Assembly: GCA_963920705.1 (NCBI GenBank)
Contig: OY987234.1
Coordinates: 21,099,794-21,163,793 of the forward strand
DNA from: Odiellus spinosus
Taxonomy: Eukaryota > Arthropoda > Arachnida > Opiliones > Phalangiidae
Direction: 5' to 3'
Length of the DNA stretch: 64,000 nt
The position numbers were made by a program, and so were the translations under genes. The notes under the pieces were generated by a model. It did not search any database and was not told the DNA's origin. It saw only the letters and a program-made list of their open reading frames with translations. This document shows positions 48,119 through 59,268 of the stretch, in pieces. Each line of letters begins with the position of its first letter. Positions within the stretch are counted from its first letter, which is position 1.

Positions 48119-48741
48119 TCATGTCTGGTCACGATCGTGAGCCTTAAGTAAATAATTAAAAGAGTAACTGTATTGGAAACTTAGGATAAGGTTTTTTTTT
48201 CAAGGCTAAAGTAAAATGTACCTTGAGATTCTCATTTTCTTTTCTCAACTCCTGGATAACGAAGGCTAATGCTTCAGGATTTACACCATTTTCGCATAAT
48301 CTTATACAAACTGCTAAAGTTTCTGCATCGAGACCAGTATTTAAGAGTTCAGAGATTTGTTCCAAAGCTTTTAAAATTCAAAGCTTAGTTTATTGATACT
48401 GTTACTTCATTAAAAAGATTTATACCCTCTTGCACCCTTGGAAGGGACCAACTAGTAAGCCGCCGCGCCTAGTTTTTTTTTAATGTGCCTTAACTACAAT
48501 TTGATCCTTTCCAAGGGTGGATTTCCCTTCTTCGAAGCCAAGGCCTAAATCCTACATGTCAACATAATGTAATAACAATGCACTACCTCTACAACATTTG
48601 ATAGACTACTATTTTCAGAAAGCTCAATATATATATAAAAATTTAATTGAATTTAATTAAATAATAACGATAGATAATTAGATCATACTCACTTTCAAAG
48701 GTTTCCCTTGCTTGTAAAATATTACTACCACTATCGGCCAT
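48119..48741 (-). CDS. MZT1: Mitotic-spindle organizing protein 1 (MOZART1)
   Basis: Tiny helical protein that binds GCP N termini and helps recruit and activate gamma-tubulin ring complexes. Exons: 48741-48693, 48367-48222, 48142-48119; in frame, 72 aa (the family is usually 70-85). Signature blocks are [37 protein letters not shown] and [14 protein letters not shown]. The tail AHDRDQT comes from a 24-nt last exon joined by a good AG acceptor. The start is the only in-frame ATG preceding the helix. It lies 220 bp downstream of the IFT122 stop on the same strand. Confidence 0.93.
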
Positions 48742-48961
48742 TTTGAATTTCTGAGAAACAAGATGAATCACGTGACCCAGTTTTGCGGCTGCGCAACAAA
48801 ATCAAAATTACTTCTGCCAATTTTACGAAATAGGCGGGGAATTTAAATCCAATCGCTACACGCGCTTCTTTCTTTGAAAGGTTAGGCTTAATAATTATAT
48901 GGAACTTACTGAAACTACAAAAATTATATTTCACTTTGTGCTTTTATTTAAAATAACTGGT

Positions 48962-51900
48962 TTAGATATCAGTAGATGTTGAATTATCAGAATTAAAACG
49001 ACAAAAAGGGCAGTATCCTTTTTGAAGAACTTGAAGTTCATAATCATCAGCGTGAAATACCTAAATTAAATACTCCTAAGACTTGGCTGATATATTTATA
49101 TTTTTAAATATTTCAGAACCTTACTTTATTACACGACTTGCATTTGGTGATTTGAACATCAGGCATCAAGTTTTTAAAATACTGGTACTTAAGGGGTTTA
49201 GGCCAATCACAGATTATCACTTCTGATCGAGGCATAGACTTTAAAACCTCATTGTTTACTTTGACAGGAATAAAATCAAGTCCTCCCTCTTCATAAGTCA
49301 TTAATTTACTTGAAAAGGGGTCTTCGGCGGAATTACCAACTTGGTTAGAGTCGAACCTGATAGCTTGGTAGTCTGAAACCCAAGATATTAAGGTTTCCTA
49401 AATGAATTTACTTAAAAATAATACATACCTTCAGTTTCTTTCATCGCGTTTTCTGAACTGGTGTTTTCTATTGGTTCGGCTTCAATTAGCTTGACAGCTT
49501 CTTCATCGGTTATCCCTTCTTCTAAAACAAATTCCACAAGTGGAAGAACGTCAAATGAGACGAAAGAAAATATGAAAGGTTGTTGACAATTTATACAACA
49601 GTTTCCTCTATTATTTAGCAATGGATTTGTTGTAGAGCATCGATAGCAAAGAGGTAATAAATCCTAGATAAACGAGAACTAAATGATAATACACCATTTT
49701 TTTTAGTGAAGAAGAGTATTCTAAAGAAATAAATACCTCTGAATCTGTGAATGGTTTTGATCTAATAGTAATAGCTCCCAAATCAACGGTTTCTTGAAAC
49801 CTAGGAGGGACTCTAAGAATTTGTAACTTGTCATAAGCGTGTCTAGCCATTTTATAAGCGCCCAAATTGCGGCTTTGTTTTGCCAAAGCATAGAGAATGG
49901 CAACTCGAGATACTCCGGAAGGACATTCGGCTAAAGTTTGATGAAGTAGAAAGCGTGCCATATTAAACAAAGCTTCAGGATAGAAAGATGTGAATGGTTC
50001 TTCCTACAACACAGATTATTTATTATTAAAAGTATCAATAAGCATGAAATTTTGAAACTTACAATGTATCTGTGGATATAGTGATAAGCGTAGTATATTT
50101 CTGACGTCCTTCTATGGTCCCAAAATAATTCTATCATTTTAGGAATCCTCGAATCTCCTTCTTGCAAAATATCCAAACATTGCATGGAGAGTAAAAAGTA
50201 GTAATATCCCGCGTCACTAAAACGATTCTCGTTGACGGCGTTTTGAGTCAAATTTTCTAAAACTTTTAGAGCTTCATCCTGGCGTCCCGCTTTATGAAAA
50301 GCTTTTTGAGCTTCTACAAAACGTTCGTTTTCTGCCAAAAAATTGGCGTAAGGTATATAGACCATTTCTTTGAATTCAGAATTTTGATCCGCAACCGCAA
50401 ATGCCTAAAATGAGAGGAGACCATTATTATTATATAAAAATGTGTCTAAGAAATCTTTCAAACAAACTCACCTCGTCCCAGAGTTGATTTTCAACGTACA
50501 TTACCACCAAAGCTTCCAAATCCCCTAATCTTTTGTACATTTCAGCCGCGTAAATGATTTGCTTATGTTGTTGCAAATATTCCGTGCAAAGTATAAGCGA
50601 AGGTCTATCGGCTTTATCCAACTTTCGACCAACATCTACAAGCATATCAATCCATCCATTCTCTCCTATAATTTCAATGGCTTTCAATGTTTCTCCAGCA
50701 GATAGATACATTTCAGCAGCTGCTCGAGGTTCGTTAATATTTTTAGCCCAATCAGCTTTTTTTTTAATTAGCATTTTCTTGTCTTGAACATCATCCGATT
50801 TCAAATATTCCTGATGGAATCAAGTTTTACTTACTATAGCCAAAACTTTAGAGAAACTTAAGAGATACTATTCTGATAACGGATATTTTTAATTTTGATA
50901 GATTTGGACTGTTAAAATATGTTTAGAAACGAATCAAAACTCTAGATAATTTACAAATAATTATCAAAGTCGCCAATTCCAATTATACTAGCTAGGCCTG
51001 AATCCGCTTCGATGAAATTTTAGACTAGAAATATTAAAATGGGATGCCATTTAATTGGCATAAATCTTAAATTTCTTCATGCCTAATTTCACTACTTTGA
51101 TAAATTCCACAAAATCTTTGGCAAGTTTTGATAATGTTTTAGTCACATTTTAAAATCGATTAAAAATAAGTTTTTTCCAGAGTCTAGTATTCCTTTAACC
51201 AACATACCTGGGCCAAATCAAACATCCTCAAATCGGTATACATATTCATGGCTCTGCTCTCTTGACCAGCTTTCTTATAGATTCTAGCAGCTTCATTAAA
51301 CTTGGCTTGATAGGCGCATATATCTCCCAAGAAGATACTTTCAGATTCATTTCGTTTCTTACGATCTTCGAAACTCTGAATTAATTGTAGATAAGGCAAG
51401 TCTCTAATTCGAACGAAGGCTTTCCTAGAGATGGGAAACCTCAAATTCTCCATGGCTGAATGCGCTAAAGCTTTCCAATCGTTTTCAGGTACTCCCAAAC
51501 AAGCGACTTCGTATGCCTCCCTATTAATTAGATGAATTTTAAGTGCCTCCTAAACTAAAAAAAAAATTAAAACTTACTCAAATTGCTTTTTTTCAAGATA
51601 CTGATACATCGACGCTGACTGGGGGACTTCGATCGTTGACATGGTGTTATAATGAAGGCAGAAGACTTTAGAGCCGCAAAAACCAACGACAAATCCTTGT
51701 AGTTTCTGTTGATGAATGGGAAAATTGCCCGCTTTAATGTTAAGATAACCTCCTCCGGTGAAACACAGCATTTCTTCATTGTGACTATTCCAAGCTACGC
51801 TATTAGCATTGGGCTCCTGAAATTAATTTAATATTTAATTACTACTTAAAAAAGATTAAAATCGTAGCTCTACCTGAAATAATAACTCTTTGGTTTGAAT

Positions 51901-53968
51901 ATTATAAACTAAAACTGTGCCAGAATCATCTACGATTGATAATTTCTTTCTGGATGTACTTAAATCTAAACATCGAACAGACGCGGATATTTTTAATACT
52001 GGTAATGGGAATGGATTGTCCAAGAATATTTTTACAACCTAAAATTATTAAACAAATCATTAACAAACTAGTTAAATACTTAAAATTATCCACGAAACTG
52101 ACTTGGCCATTCTTTAAACCGACTAAGAGACCTTCTCTTCCAGCAGGGCCTCCCGTAACTTTGATATAACGAATAGGGGCTTCTAAAATCCATTCCCGTT
52201 CTTTAACGCCTTGAAAAGAAAGGCACTGAAGTCGTTTTTCCTAGAATACAAGAATTTAAAATACGCTACAGCTGACGTTTAAGATATTTTAAGTTAGAAA
52301 TTCTCTAATTTACCTGACAAAGAACTAAATGGTTAGTGCATACTACGAGTAAAGTACAGTCAACTTTTTGATTTATTCTTTCTTTTACGCGGTAGTGCAT
52401 ATCGGTAGAATCTCCTTTAGTTAATTCGTAAATGATGATCTTTTCCGGAAGTTGAACCTAAGAAAAAATGACATTATATTGGAGCCCATCAAAAACTTAT
52501 AGCGTTCAAACTTACAGCTAGTCTATGCTTGTATATTGCCAGCTTCTTGACCAAATCCCGACATTTAATTCGAACTGTAAATTCAATTTAATTTCCTTTT
52601 TCGTATTACAATTATAAACTAATGAGTCATACCTTTTTCATCAGTAATTAGATGTTGAATGATAACGTCAGACATTGTCTCCCTAAAGGCGTATCTTTCG
52701 CGATAGAGGCTATGTACTGTTGGAAATCCTGCGATTGTTTTTAGTTTTTACACTGTTATTTTACAAGGTTTAATGCGAAATCATTTACAAACCCAGTTCG
52801 TAATAGCCAACGGTTCCATCTTGACATCCAATGGCCAAATTTTGGGAGTTCAGCTGGGCCTTACAAGCCCAAACCCACGAATCGAATTCCGCTACTTTCC
52901 CAACAAATATTCCATCTGTAGTGTAAAGAACCGACTGTTTGCCCGATCCTCCAATTAAAAGATAATCTCCACTGGGAAAGAAATTGACCGATGTAGGATC
53001 AAAGCCAAGTTGCCTATCTTTGCCAATTTGTTTTCCCGTTAGATTGTAAAAGGAGAGGGTCTGTCCCCAATCAACAACAGCCAAAACTTCGTTATTTTCA
53101 TCCCTAACAATTACCGGAGTTTAAAATCATTGTACAACTAGCTTATTAGATTTTTAACCGACTTATTAGGATTCCACGATACACCCCAAATTGGAGTTTG
53201 AATACCGCCAGGTCTTTCAATCCTGTACCTTTCCTCTCCAGTCTAAAGAATTTCAAATTAATATCGGAGGTTAAGCAAATTTTTGGTATATGGAGACTAA
53301 CCCGTCCCCTGACTGAAACAGCGCCATTGATTAGACCTAAAGCTAAGTGTAGTCCATCCGTTGTCCAACTACATGACGTAATCCTAGAATGAACCCGGTG
53401 CTTTGAAACAGATTTTTGCTCCGGAGACCAGAGCCCAAAATCTGAACAGGAACAACTCGCTAGTTGATGAGATACTGGATTATAAGAAAGTGCTTGAATG
53501 CTGTCATGGTGACTAAAGGTATATTCAAAGAATTGGGCATTATCTTTATGCAACTTGTATGATAACTCGAAATGACTTACGAATATTTTAAGATCCCTTC
53601 TAATTTCGAAGTCCATATAATAACTTGTTTATCAGAGGCGCCTGAAGCAAACCTCTTCCCATCTTTTGAATAAGCAACGCAATTAACTTGATCTTTATGA
53701 CCTTTCAAAGGCTGGATCAAGGTACCATCGCTGGTGTCGTAGACCAAAACACGAGCACCAGCGGCTACAACAAGTTGAGTACCATCGGGTTTGAAGGCTA
53801 GATCATACACGCTTCACATTTAAAAATAAAATAAAAAATAACATAAACTTATTTCCTAAATTATAACAATCCCCACCAAGAAGCCAAAAGTTTAGGTGAA
53901 ATATCTTACCATTGTTCCTTATTGTCACGATCCCTAATTTTATCCACCCAGACTGGAACTGTACGCAT
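48962..53968 (-). CDS. IFT122: Intraflagellar transport protein 122 (IFT-A core)
   Basis: Core subunit of IFT-A, needed for retrograde ciliary transport and ciliary entry of receptors. Exons: 53968-53910, 53811-53581, 53512-53302, 53242-53163, 53103-52793, 52728-52633, 52574-52516, 52457-52314, 52240-52103, 52038-51874, 51816-51578, 51520-51208, 50810-50472, 50404-50063, 50003-49737, 49663-49429, 49372-49125, 49060-48962; all in frame, 1191 aa. The N-terminal half is two WD40 propellers ([44 protein letters not shown]). The middle is a TPR-like solenoid ([15 protein letters not shown]). Two zinc-ribbon pairs close the protein (CYRCSTTNP...CINC; CKSC...CPFC). The acidic insert after the second propeller seen in vertebrates is missing here. 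Intron 12 carries a 333-bp TTAA element. Confidence 0.96.
50862..51194. mobile_element. TTAA-site MITE, family B, filling IFT122 intron 12
   Basis: TTAA at 50858-50861 and 51195-51198. Ends GAGATACTATTCTG and the complement of AGGAATACTAGACTC. It occupies most of the 397-bp intron 50811-51207. Confidence 0.75.
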
Positions 53969-54310
53969 TATTTATAAAAAAATAGAGTTCTTTTCAATCT
54001 TCCATTAAATTAATTGGTATTTCGATTATAAATATAATAAAATTCAATAACTACATACACCTGTCATGCGTGACTTCACGCCATTTTGTTTCCCACGCTT
54101 TGTTTGTTTACATCCTTGATTACGTAACAGCGGCGTTGCCATAGACGACTGCGCCATCTAGAGGCTCGAACATCAATGGAAAAGGATGCGGCCGGGAGTT
54201 TTTAGCCTACACCCTACCAGGGTGCTGAAGGTAGATCTTATATTGTTTGCAGCGTTGGCAATGGTCTTGGAAAAGACGATTACTTGAAAAACGCTAAAAC
54301 CCCTTAATCT

Positions 54311-54422
54311 TGAAAACTTGAATAAGTGTACATGAAAAAGTAGAATATAAAAATGTGAATATGATAAAGCGAATTCTGAAAAAGTTAATTATGAAAAAGC
54401 GAACAATGAAAAGTTGAATATG
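54311..54422 (+). repeat. Degenerate short tandem repeat (TGAAAAAGCGAAT-like)
   Basis: Seven or so imperfect copies of a 14-17 bp motif mixing AATATGAAAAAG and GCGAA, downstream of nothing recognisable. Confidence 0.45.
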
Positions 54423-54784
54423 GAGCTAACAATTAGGTATAGTGTACTCAGCGGGAGGGGAAACACTAAATTCATAGTAGTAGGCTAGTAGAGTAAAATA
54501 AAATCGATTTATGACTCGACGCGCGAACAAAAGGCGAACCTCGCACGCCCTTTTATGAAACAAAAAATTACGTGACGTCATTCTTTGAAAAATAGAGGTG
54601 GGAAAATCTAAGGGGGATCTCGATCCCTAGATGAAGTGAAAAAGAATTAGAGCCTCGAGCAAAACGAATGCTAGCGTTACTAGGTTGAATTTTTTTTTTT
54701 TTTTTTTTTACCCATCTAACTCTGTTCTACTCTCACCCGATGTCACCGAGATGAGATAAAACAACTGAAAATATACCCACGTTA

Positions 54785-54956
54785 AAGGTGCGTTCACACT
54801 AAAGACTACGAAACCGTTTTTTACTGTTTTTGAATGGTCAGATGTTAAAAATTTGGGGTCAGCTACAAAGATCATTTGTCGAAAAATATAATGATAAATT
54901 CTAAAGTTAATTCGAACGGTTTGAAAACGGTTTCAAAGTCTCTAGTGCGAAAGTAG
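54785..54956. mobile_element. 172-bp inverted-repeat element (GGTGCGTTCACACT ends)
   Basis: The left arm GTGCGTTCACACTAAAGACT pairs with a right arm containing AGTCTCTAGTGCGAAAG; both arms include GAAACCG. It lies between IFT122 and the SREB receptor. Confidence 0.5.
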
Positions 54957-55089
54957 TTCTGTTATACCGATATAGTTTTAGGAGCCTTGGGAAAATCCGG
55001 TGTTATTTCAACGGAGAGGTACCTTGAACACGCCAGCTGAGAGTGATACACCGTTGGATCAATAGTACAGGATGTCCCGGGAAATAAAA

Positions 55090-55099
55090 AATATATAAG
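55090..55099 (+). promoter_or_regulatory. TATA-like box upstream of the SREB receptor
   Basis: TATATAAG lies about 170 bp before the receptor ATG. It is a plausible core promoter, but short AT-rich matches are common in this genome. Confidence 0.25.
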
Positions 55100-55261
55100 A
55101 ATGGAACGACGCGTTAAAGCCCCGGCGCATGCCTCGAAAATAGCGCAATTTTAAAGAAAGAGATAAAACTGCGCTCACCGCGGAGCTAAATAGAGGTCTT
55201 CGAATGATTAAAAGTGGCTTGTAATTTATAAATACCACATACACCGCGTTAAGGAGTGAGA

Positions 55262-56515
55262 ATGAACGCCGCAATGTCGATTCAAAAATCCTTGACCATC
55301 AACATAGATCAGTCGAATTCGAACGATTTTTATCAATCTGGCAGTGAATCTCCGGACTCAGGCATCACTCTCTTCAAATTCGTGTCCTTGGGACTGATCA
55401 TCGCTTTAGGCAGCGCCGGAAACGTGCTGGTCATTTACGCGTTTAGCCGCAATTTCAAATTGCGCCGCTCTCCCTACATCTTCATGCTTGGTTTCGTCAC
55501 GTTGGACTTGATTCGCGTATGCGTCTGTTATCCAATCGTCTTCGTGACGGTTATGCATAAACAAAAAACCGAATCTCATTGGCTTCTACAGAAATGTCCC
55601 CACTTGTGTCAGTTGATGGCTTTCGCGAACGTTTTCTGTCTTTTTGGCAACTCGTTGACTCTTTTTGCCATGTCTTTGGACAGGTACGCCGCCACGAGGT
55701 TCGCCCGTTTTCACCGTAGACGAATGATCCGAGGTTTCTTCGGCACCGCTGTTCTTTTCGCTATTTGGGGAGTGTCCATCCTTAGTACCTTCCCGTCCGT
55801 CTACATCATGGGATCGTATCAATACCTACCGGCAGAAGCTCAATGTAGTTTCCCACATCATTACTACAAGAAGAACTCGGACACCCTGTCTCTCCTGAGT
55901 TTATTCGTGGTCATTGTAGCTCTCAGTCAACTGGTGTACTTCAAGTTGTTCCTGTTCTTGAGAAGCCGAAGAAGAATGAGACCCATCCTTTACGAGCCGG
56001 CCGTCAGCGAAGACTGGCATTTTTTCGGACCGGGAGCTACCAGAAACATTGCCAGAAATCAATGGTTAATATCGTCCTTGTCAACGTCAGCCGCCCCATT
56101 ACCGACCATCGGTCGAAACGTCTTGAATCTGCTTCCCAGGGAAGATCGTTTCCTGTCCGTCAATTCCAGAGCCTTGTGCGAAAACGGGTATGGCCCGCGT
56201 AAAGATGAAAACTTGACCAAGACTTGCTTCATGGTCAACGTCGTTTTTATCGTCATGTGGGCTCCTTACATAGTCTTATGCTTTTGGCAGACTTTGAAGT
56301 ACCAAGGCGGTATTGGAAGGAACGGTAGCTCATCCGCCGTTATCCCTGACTGGTTAAGGGTATCTTCCACTTGGTTGACTTATTTCCAAGTAGCCATTAC
56401 TCCTATTACCTTCTTCGGAGCTTCCGGTTTCGCTAGAAGGTCGCTATTCGTGCGTCGTCGAGTTCCCAATCGTCGACGCGAGTTTACTCTAGAACCGCCC
56501 ATTTCAGTCTCTTAA
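55262..56515 (+). CDS. SREB-family orphan GPCR (GPR85/GPR27/GPR173-like), intronless
   Basis: Seven-transmembrane class A receptor, single exon, 417 aa, starting at the ATG at 55262. Family evidence is the stretch after TM5: LSQLVYFKLFLFLRSRRR, then PAVSEDWHFFGPGA and ARNQWL, closely matching the conserved SREB third-loop start (QLVYLK, AVSQNWTFHGPGA, NWL). TM1 has GSAGNVLVIYAF, TM3 has SLDRY (DRY intact), and TM6 has FIVMWAPYIV. Cysteines before TM3 (CPHLC) and in loop 2 (AEAQCSFPHH) could form the usual disulfide. TM7 reads VAITPITFF in place of NPxxY. SREB receptors are brain-enriched orphans in vertebrates; the ligand is unknown. The C-terminal tail is Arg-rich. Confidence 0.85.
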   Translation: MNAAMSIQKSLTINIDQSNSNDFYQSGSESPDSGITLFKFVSLGLIIALGSAGNVLVIYAFSRNFKLRRSPYIFMLGFVTLDLIRVCVCYPIVFVTVMHKQKTESHWLLQKCPHLCQLMAFANVFCLFGNSLTLFAMSLDRYAATRFARFHRRRMIRGFFGTAVLFAIWGVSILSTFPSVYIMGSYQYLPAEAQCSFPHHYYKKNSDTLSLLSLFVVIVALSQLVYFKLFLFLRSRRRMRPILYEPAVSEDWHFFGPGATRNIARNQWLISSLSTSAAPLPTIGRNVLNLLPREDRFLSVNSRALCENGYGPRKDENLTKTCFMVNVVFIVMWAPYIVLCFWQTLKYQGGIGRNGSSSAVIPDWLRVSSTWLTYFQVAITPITFFGASGFARRSLFVRRRVPNRRREFTLEPPISVS

Positions 56516-57918
56516 AAATAAAAATAAATTTTTAAGTGAAAACCATTCTAACAATAATCGAGCCAATAAAAATAATTCTCATATAATTAAGGACTATAAA
56601 ATATAATTCTCAGATAGCTTCGAAGTAAGTTATTTTGGGATATTTATTTACAAACGTAGAACATTACTATAAACTATAAATGTATGTCCATGACTTATTT
56701 TGCTATACGATATTTAATTTTATATATAGTGGATCTTATAATATATCAGTTGAAGTTATGAACTTACTGCCAAACTTTTAAATCGCATATTTTGGCTCTT
56801 AAAAAAAAAACCAAAAAAAAAAAAAAAAAAACTTTAAAAGAAAAAGTTATAAAATCAAGATATAATATATATAGTTATACAACCTAGAATATTTTGAACT
56901 ATTCATTTGAAGAGACAATCAAAGAAAGATCATTGTCAACTCCAATCCAGAATTTAGTCATTTTTAAGTAAATATTACCTTCTGTTTTAGGCTAATATTA
57001 AACCTTGACCGAACCAAGAAGACATTTAGTCTGAAAAAGAATAGATTTTACGCTGTATATGTAGACTGTATATATAACGAATGTTTTATAAAAATAAAAT
57101 TATCGAATTTGAAAAATTAAAAGGTGCAGTCTCATAACTTGGTTTTTACTCTCTTTTACAGCATGTATATAGGTGTTCAAATTACGCGCGAATTAACGCC
57201 AATACGTTTTCCCGCCAATAAAATGCGCGCGCATTTATAAGTCGACTCGCCGCGCCGCGAGTACCGCTAGTTTTTTTTCTCGCGAATCGTAAAAAATCGA
57301 TTTTTTGATGTGAAAAACTAAGGTTTGTATTCTCATTTAATTTTAAATGTTAAATCGCATTCTTTTGTTAAACTTCAACAGTTAAAGCACAAAGTTTACG
57401 TTATTTCAATCAATATAATGTCTTTTGTAACAATGACGGCGTAAATAATACAGTTAAATAATGTGGCGCTAAATTGAAGCCTTGGCTAGCTTTATGATTA
57501 CGTTTTAATTTACCATTAGCATTTAAGAATATTCCAAGTAGAGGAAGTAAAAAGCGCAGGCCTAATTTAGTTACAGTTTTTCGTAATAGTTAAAATTGTT
57601 ATTAAAATAAGCATGAAAATAAGTTCAACTAGATAAGACAAAACCATTTGAGAATTAGCCCTCGCCTCTTTGTAGCTATAGAATGCACCTTGACATTTCT
57701 AAAGAAAAACACGGCTTCTAAGCATTAATGTAAAATTTTTGCTACGCTGTTAGATTTAAACCAACTTTTCACTTACAATTTCTTTCTCTTAATTCTTTTA
57801 CAGCAAGCCTAACGACTTTTTAATTTTTTTTTTTTTTTTTTTCTTAACTCAAGAGAGCTCACTGATATTAAAGATTCTTATAATCCGAAAAAATAACCCG
57901 GTTTAAAAAATCAAAATA
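56516..57918. other. SREB 3' flank and ELAV-like 5' region
   Basis: Several AATAAA signals follow the receptor stop (for example near 56520, 56566 and 57094). An A-rich run lies at 56802-56831, the CpG-rich patch at 57.14-57.33 kb and a poly-T run at 57822-57842 close to the ELAV-like ATG. Confidence 0.45.
57140..57330 (+). promoter_or_regulatory. CpG-rich island, possible promoter or first noncoding exon of the ELAV-like gene
   Basis: This short stretch is dense in CG (GCGCGCGC, CGCCGCGCCGCG) in an otherwise AT-rich area. It holds TTTTCCCGCC (57207-57216, E2F-like), a CCAAT and ATTTATAA (57233-57240). It sits about 600 bp before the ELAV-like ATG; a T-rich AG acceptor near 57803 could close a 5'-UTR intron. 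The function is inferred. Confidence 0.4.
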
Positions 57919-58881
57919 ATGGATCAATCCGATAACTGCAAAACAAACTTGATCATCAATTATCTTCCTCAAACCCTAACTGATGGGGAGTTTCGAGGCT
58001 TGTTCGAATCCATTGGAACGCTGAAAGCGTGTAAAATAGTTCGTCACAAATCAACTGGTTATAGTTATGGCTTTGGTTTTGTAGATTACGAAACCCCCAA
58101 CGATGCCAGTAGAGCGATAGACACGCTCAATGGTCATCAGCTTCAGAATAAACGAATTAAGGTAGCTTACGCTCGACCAGGTGGAGAAGTCATTAAAAAT
58201 GCCAACCTCTATATAAGGGGCATACCCAAAACTATGGAAGAAGAGCAGTTAAAGAAGATTTTTGAAGATTGCGGAGAAATAATTCAATGCCGAATGCTAA
58301 AAGATGATTATACTGGCGAAAATAAAGGGGTTGCCTTCGTTCTCTTTGATTTACACGAGCAGGCGGAAAAAGCCATAGAGTTATACAGCGGTCAAGTTCT
58401 TCCTGGCGCTAACGAGCCCCTGTCTATTAAATTTGCGGAAGATAATGCTAAGAAGCTAAGGGTTCCACAGAGCGTGGGCCAAACCACTAGAGTTTTAAGC
58501 CCGATCAAGACAACGAGCCCCGTAGCCGGAGGACCCGTTAGACCCAACAACAGCCAGAATAAATACCGATACAATCCAATGACTGGCAATCTGCAATACA
58601 GTAGCGTCAATTCCATTAGTCCAACCGAAGGAGGTCACACTCTCTTCGTTTACAACATTGGCATAGAGACCGATGAAAAATCCCTGTGGCAGTTATTTTC
58701 TCACTATGGAACGATTAACAAAGTTAACGTAATCAGAGACACTGGAACTGGTGCCAGCAAAGGATTCGGTTTCGTGACGATGGCAAATTATGAAGAAGCC
58801 ATGTACGCTATTGAGAACTTACACGGCTTTAGATATGCGGGAAGACCCCTGCAAGTCTCATTCAAAACAAATAAGATGTAA
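57919..58881 (+). CDS. ELAV/Hu-type RNA-binding protein, intronless
   Basis: Binds U/AU-rich RNA to control splicing and stability, typically in neurons. Single exon, 320 aa, ATG at 57919. RRM1 (about 9-85) has NLIINYLPQTLT (RNP2) and YGFGFVDY (RNP1). RRM2 (about 95-173) has NLYIRGIPKTM and KGVAFVLF. A hinge contains NKYRYNPMTG, resembling the Hu hinge. RRM3 (about 238-316) has TLFVYNIG and KGFGFVTM, ending LQVSFKTNKM. The order RRM1-RRM2-hinge-RRM3 and the RRM3 end distinguish ELAV from Sxl. An A-rich tract begins 8 bp after the stop and AATAAA is at 58910. With no introns, it may be a retroposed family member, as Drosophila elav is thought to be. RRM1 and RRM2 look more diverged than typical Hu proteins. 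Confidence 0.92.
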   Translation: MDQSDNCKTNLIINYLPQTLTDGEFRGLFESIGTLKACKIVRHKSTGYSYGFGFVDYETPNDASRAIDTLNGHQLQNKRIKVAYARPGGEVIKNANLYIRGIPKTMEEEQLKKIFEDCGEIIQCRMLKDDYTGENKGVAFVLFDLHEQAEKAIELYSGQVLPGANEPLSIKFAEDNAKKLRVPQSVGQTTRVLSPIKTTSPVAGGPVRPNNSQNKYRYNPMTGNLQYSSVNSISPTEGGHTLFVYNIGIETDEKSLWQLFSHYGTINKVNVIRDTGTGASKGFGFVTMANYEEAMYAIENLHGFRYAGRPLQVSFKTNKM

Positions 58882-58909
58882 TTCTACAAAAAAAAAATCA
58901 ACACTTGCA

Positions 58910-58915
58910 AATAAA
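58910..58915 (+). terminator. Polyadenylation signal of the ELAV-like gene
   Basis: AATAAA lies 29 bp after the stop codon, with a T-rich stretch downstream (58970-59010). A second AATAAA-type site is near 59032. Confidence 0.45.
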
Positions 58916-59268
58916 GATGTTGAAAATCGGCGTTCTAAAAAATTATCATATACTTTTTGTTGTCGCTTATGTTTTTTTTTTTGTTGTTGAAGGGCGTGGG
59001 TTTTTTTTTTTTCATAATCACCATTTCATTAAATAAAGAAAAAATCCCATTTGCCTAATTCAATTTTTTTTTTCCTTCTCTCGTTTCACCTGGTTAAGAT
59101 AAAATGAAATTCAATAAAGAGGGCATATTGTCCTGAATTTAAATTAAAAATCTCGAAATTAACAAAGTTTAGACTTTCAACGCGCATTTTCTTTTGTATT
59201 ATAGAAAAAAACCTATTTTTCTCATATCTCTGTATATGTTAGTAAGAAATAAAATCATCGCTCTTTAA

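Larger units (their letters stand above)
53969..55261. other. IFT122/SREB divergent intergenic region
   Basis: Holds the degenerate repeat at 54.3 kb, a poly-T run at 54690-54709 and the inverted-repeat element at 54.8-54.96 kb. No further gene. Confidence 0.5.
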
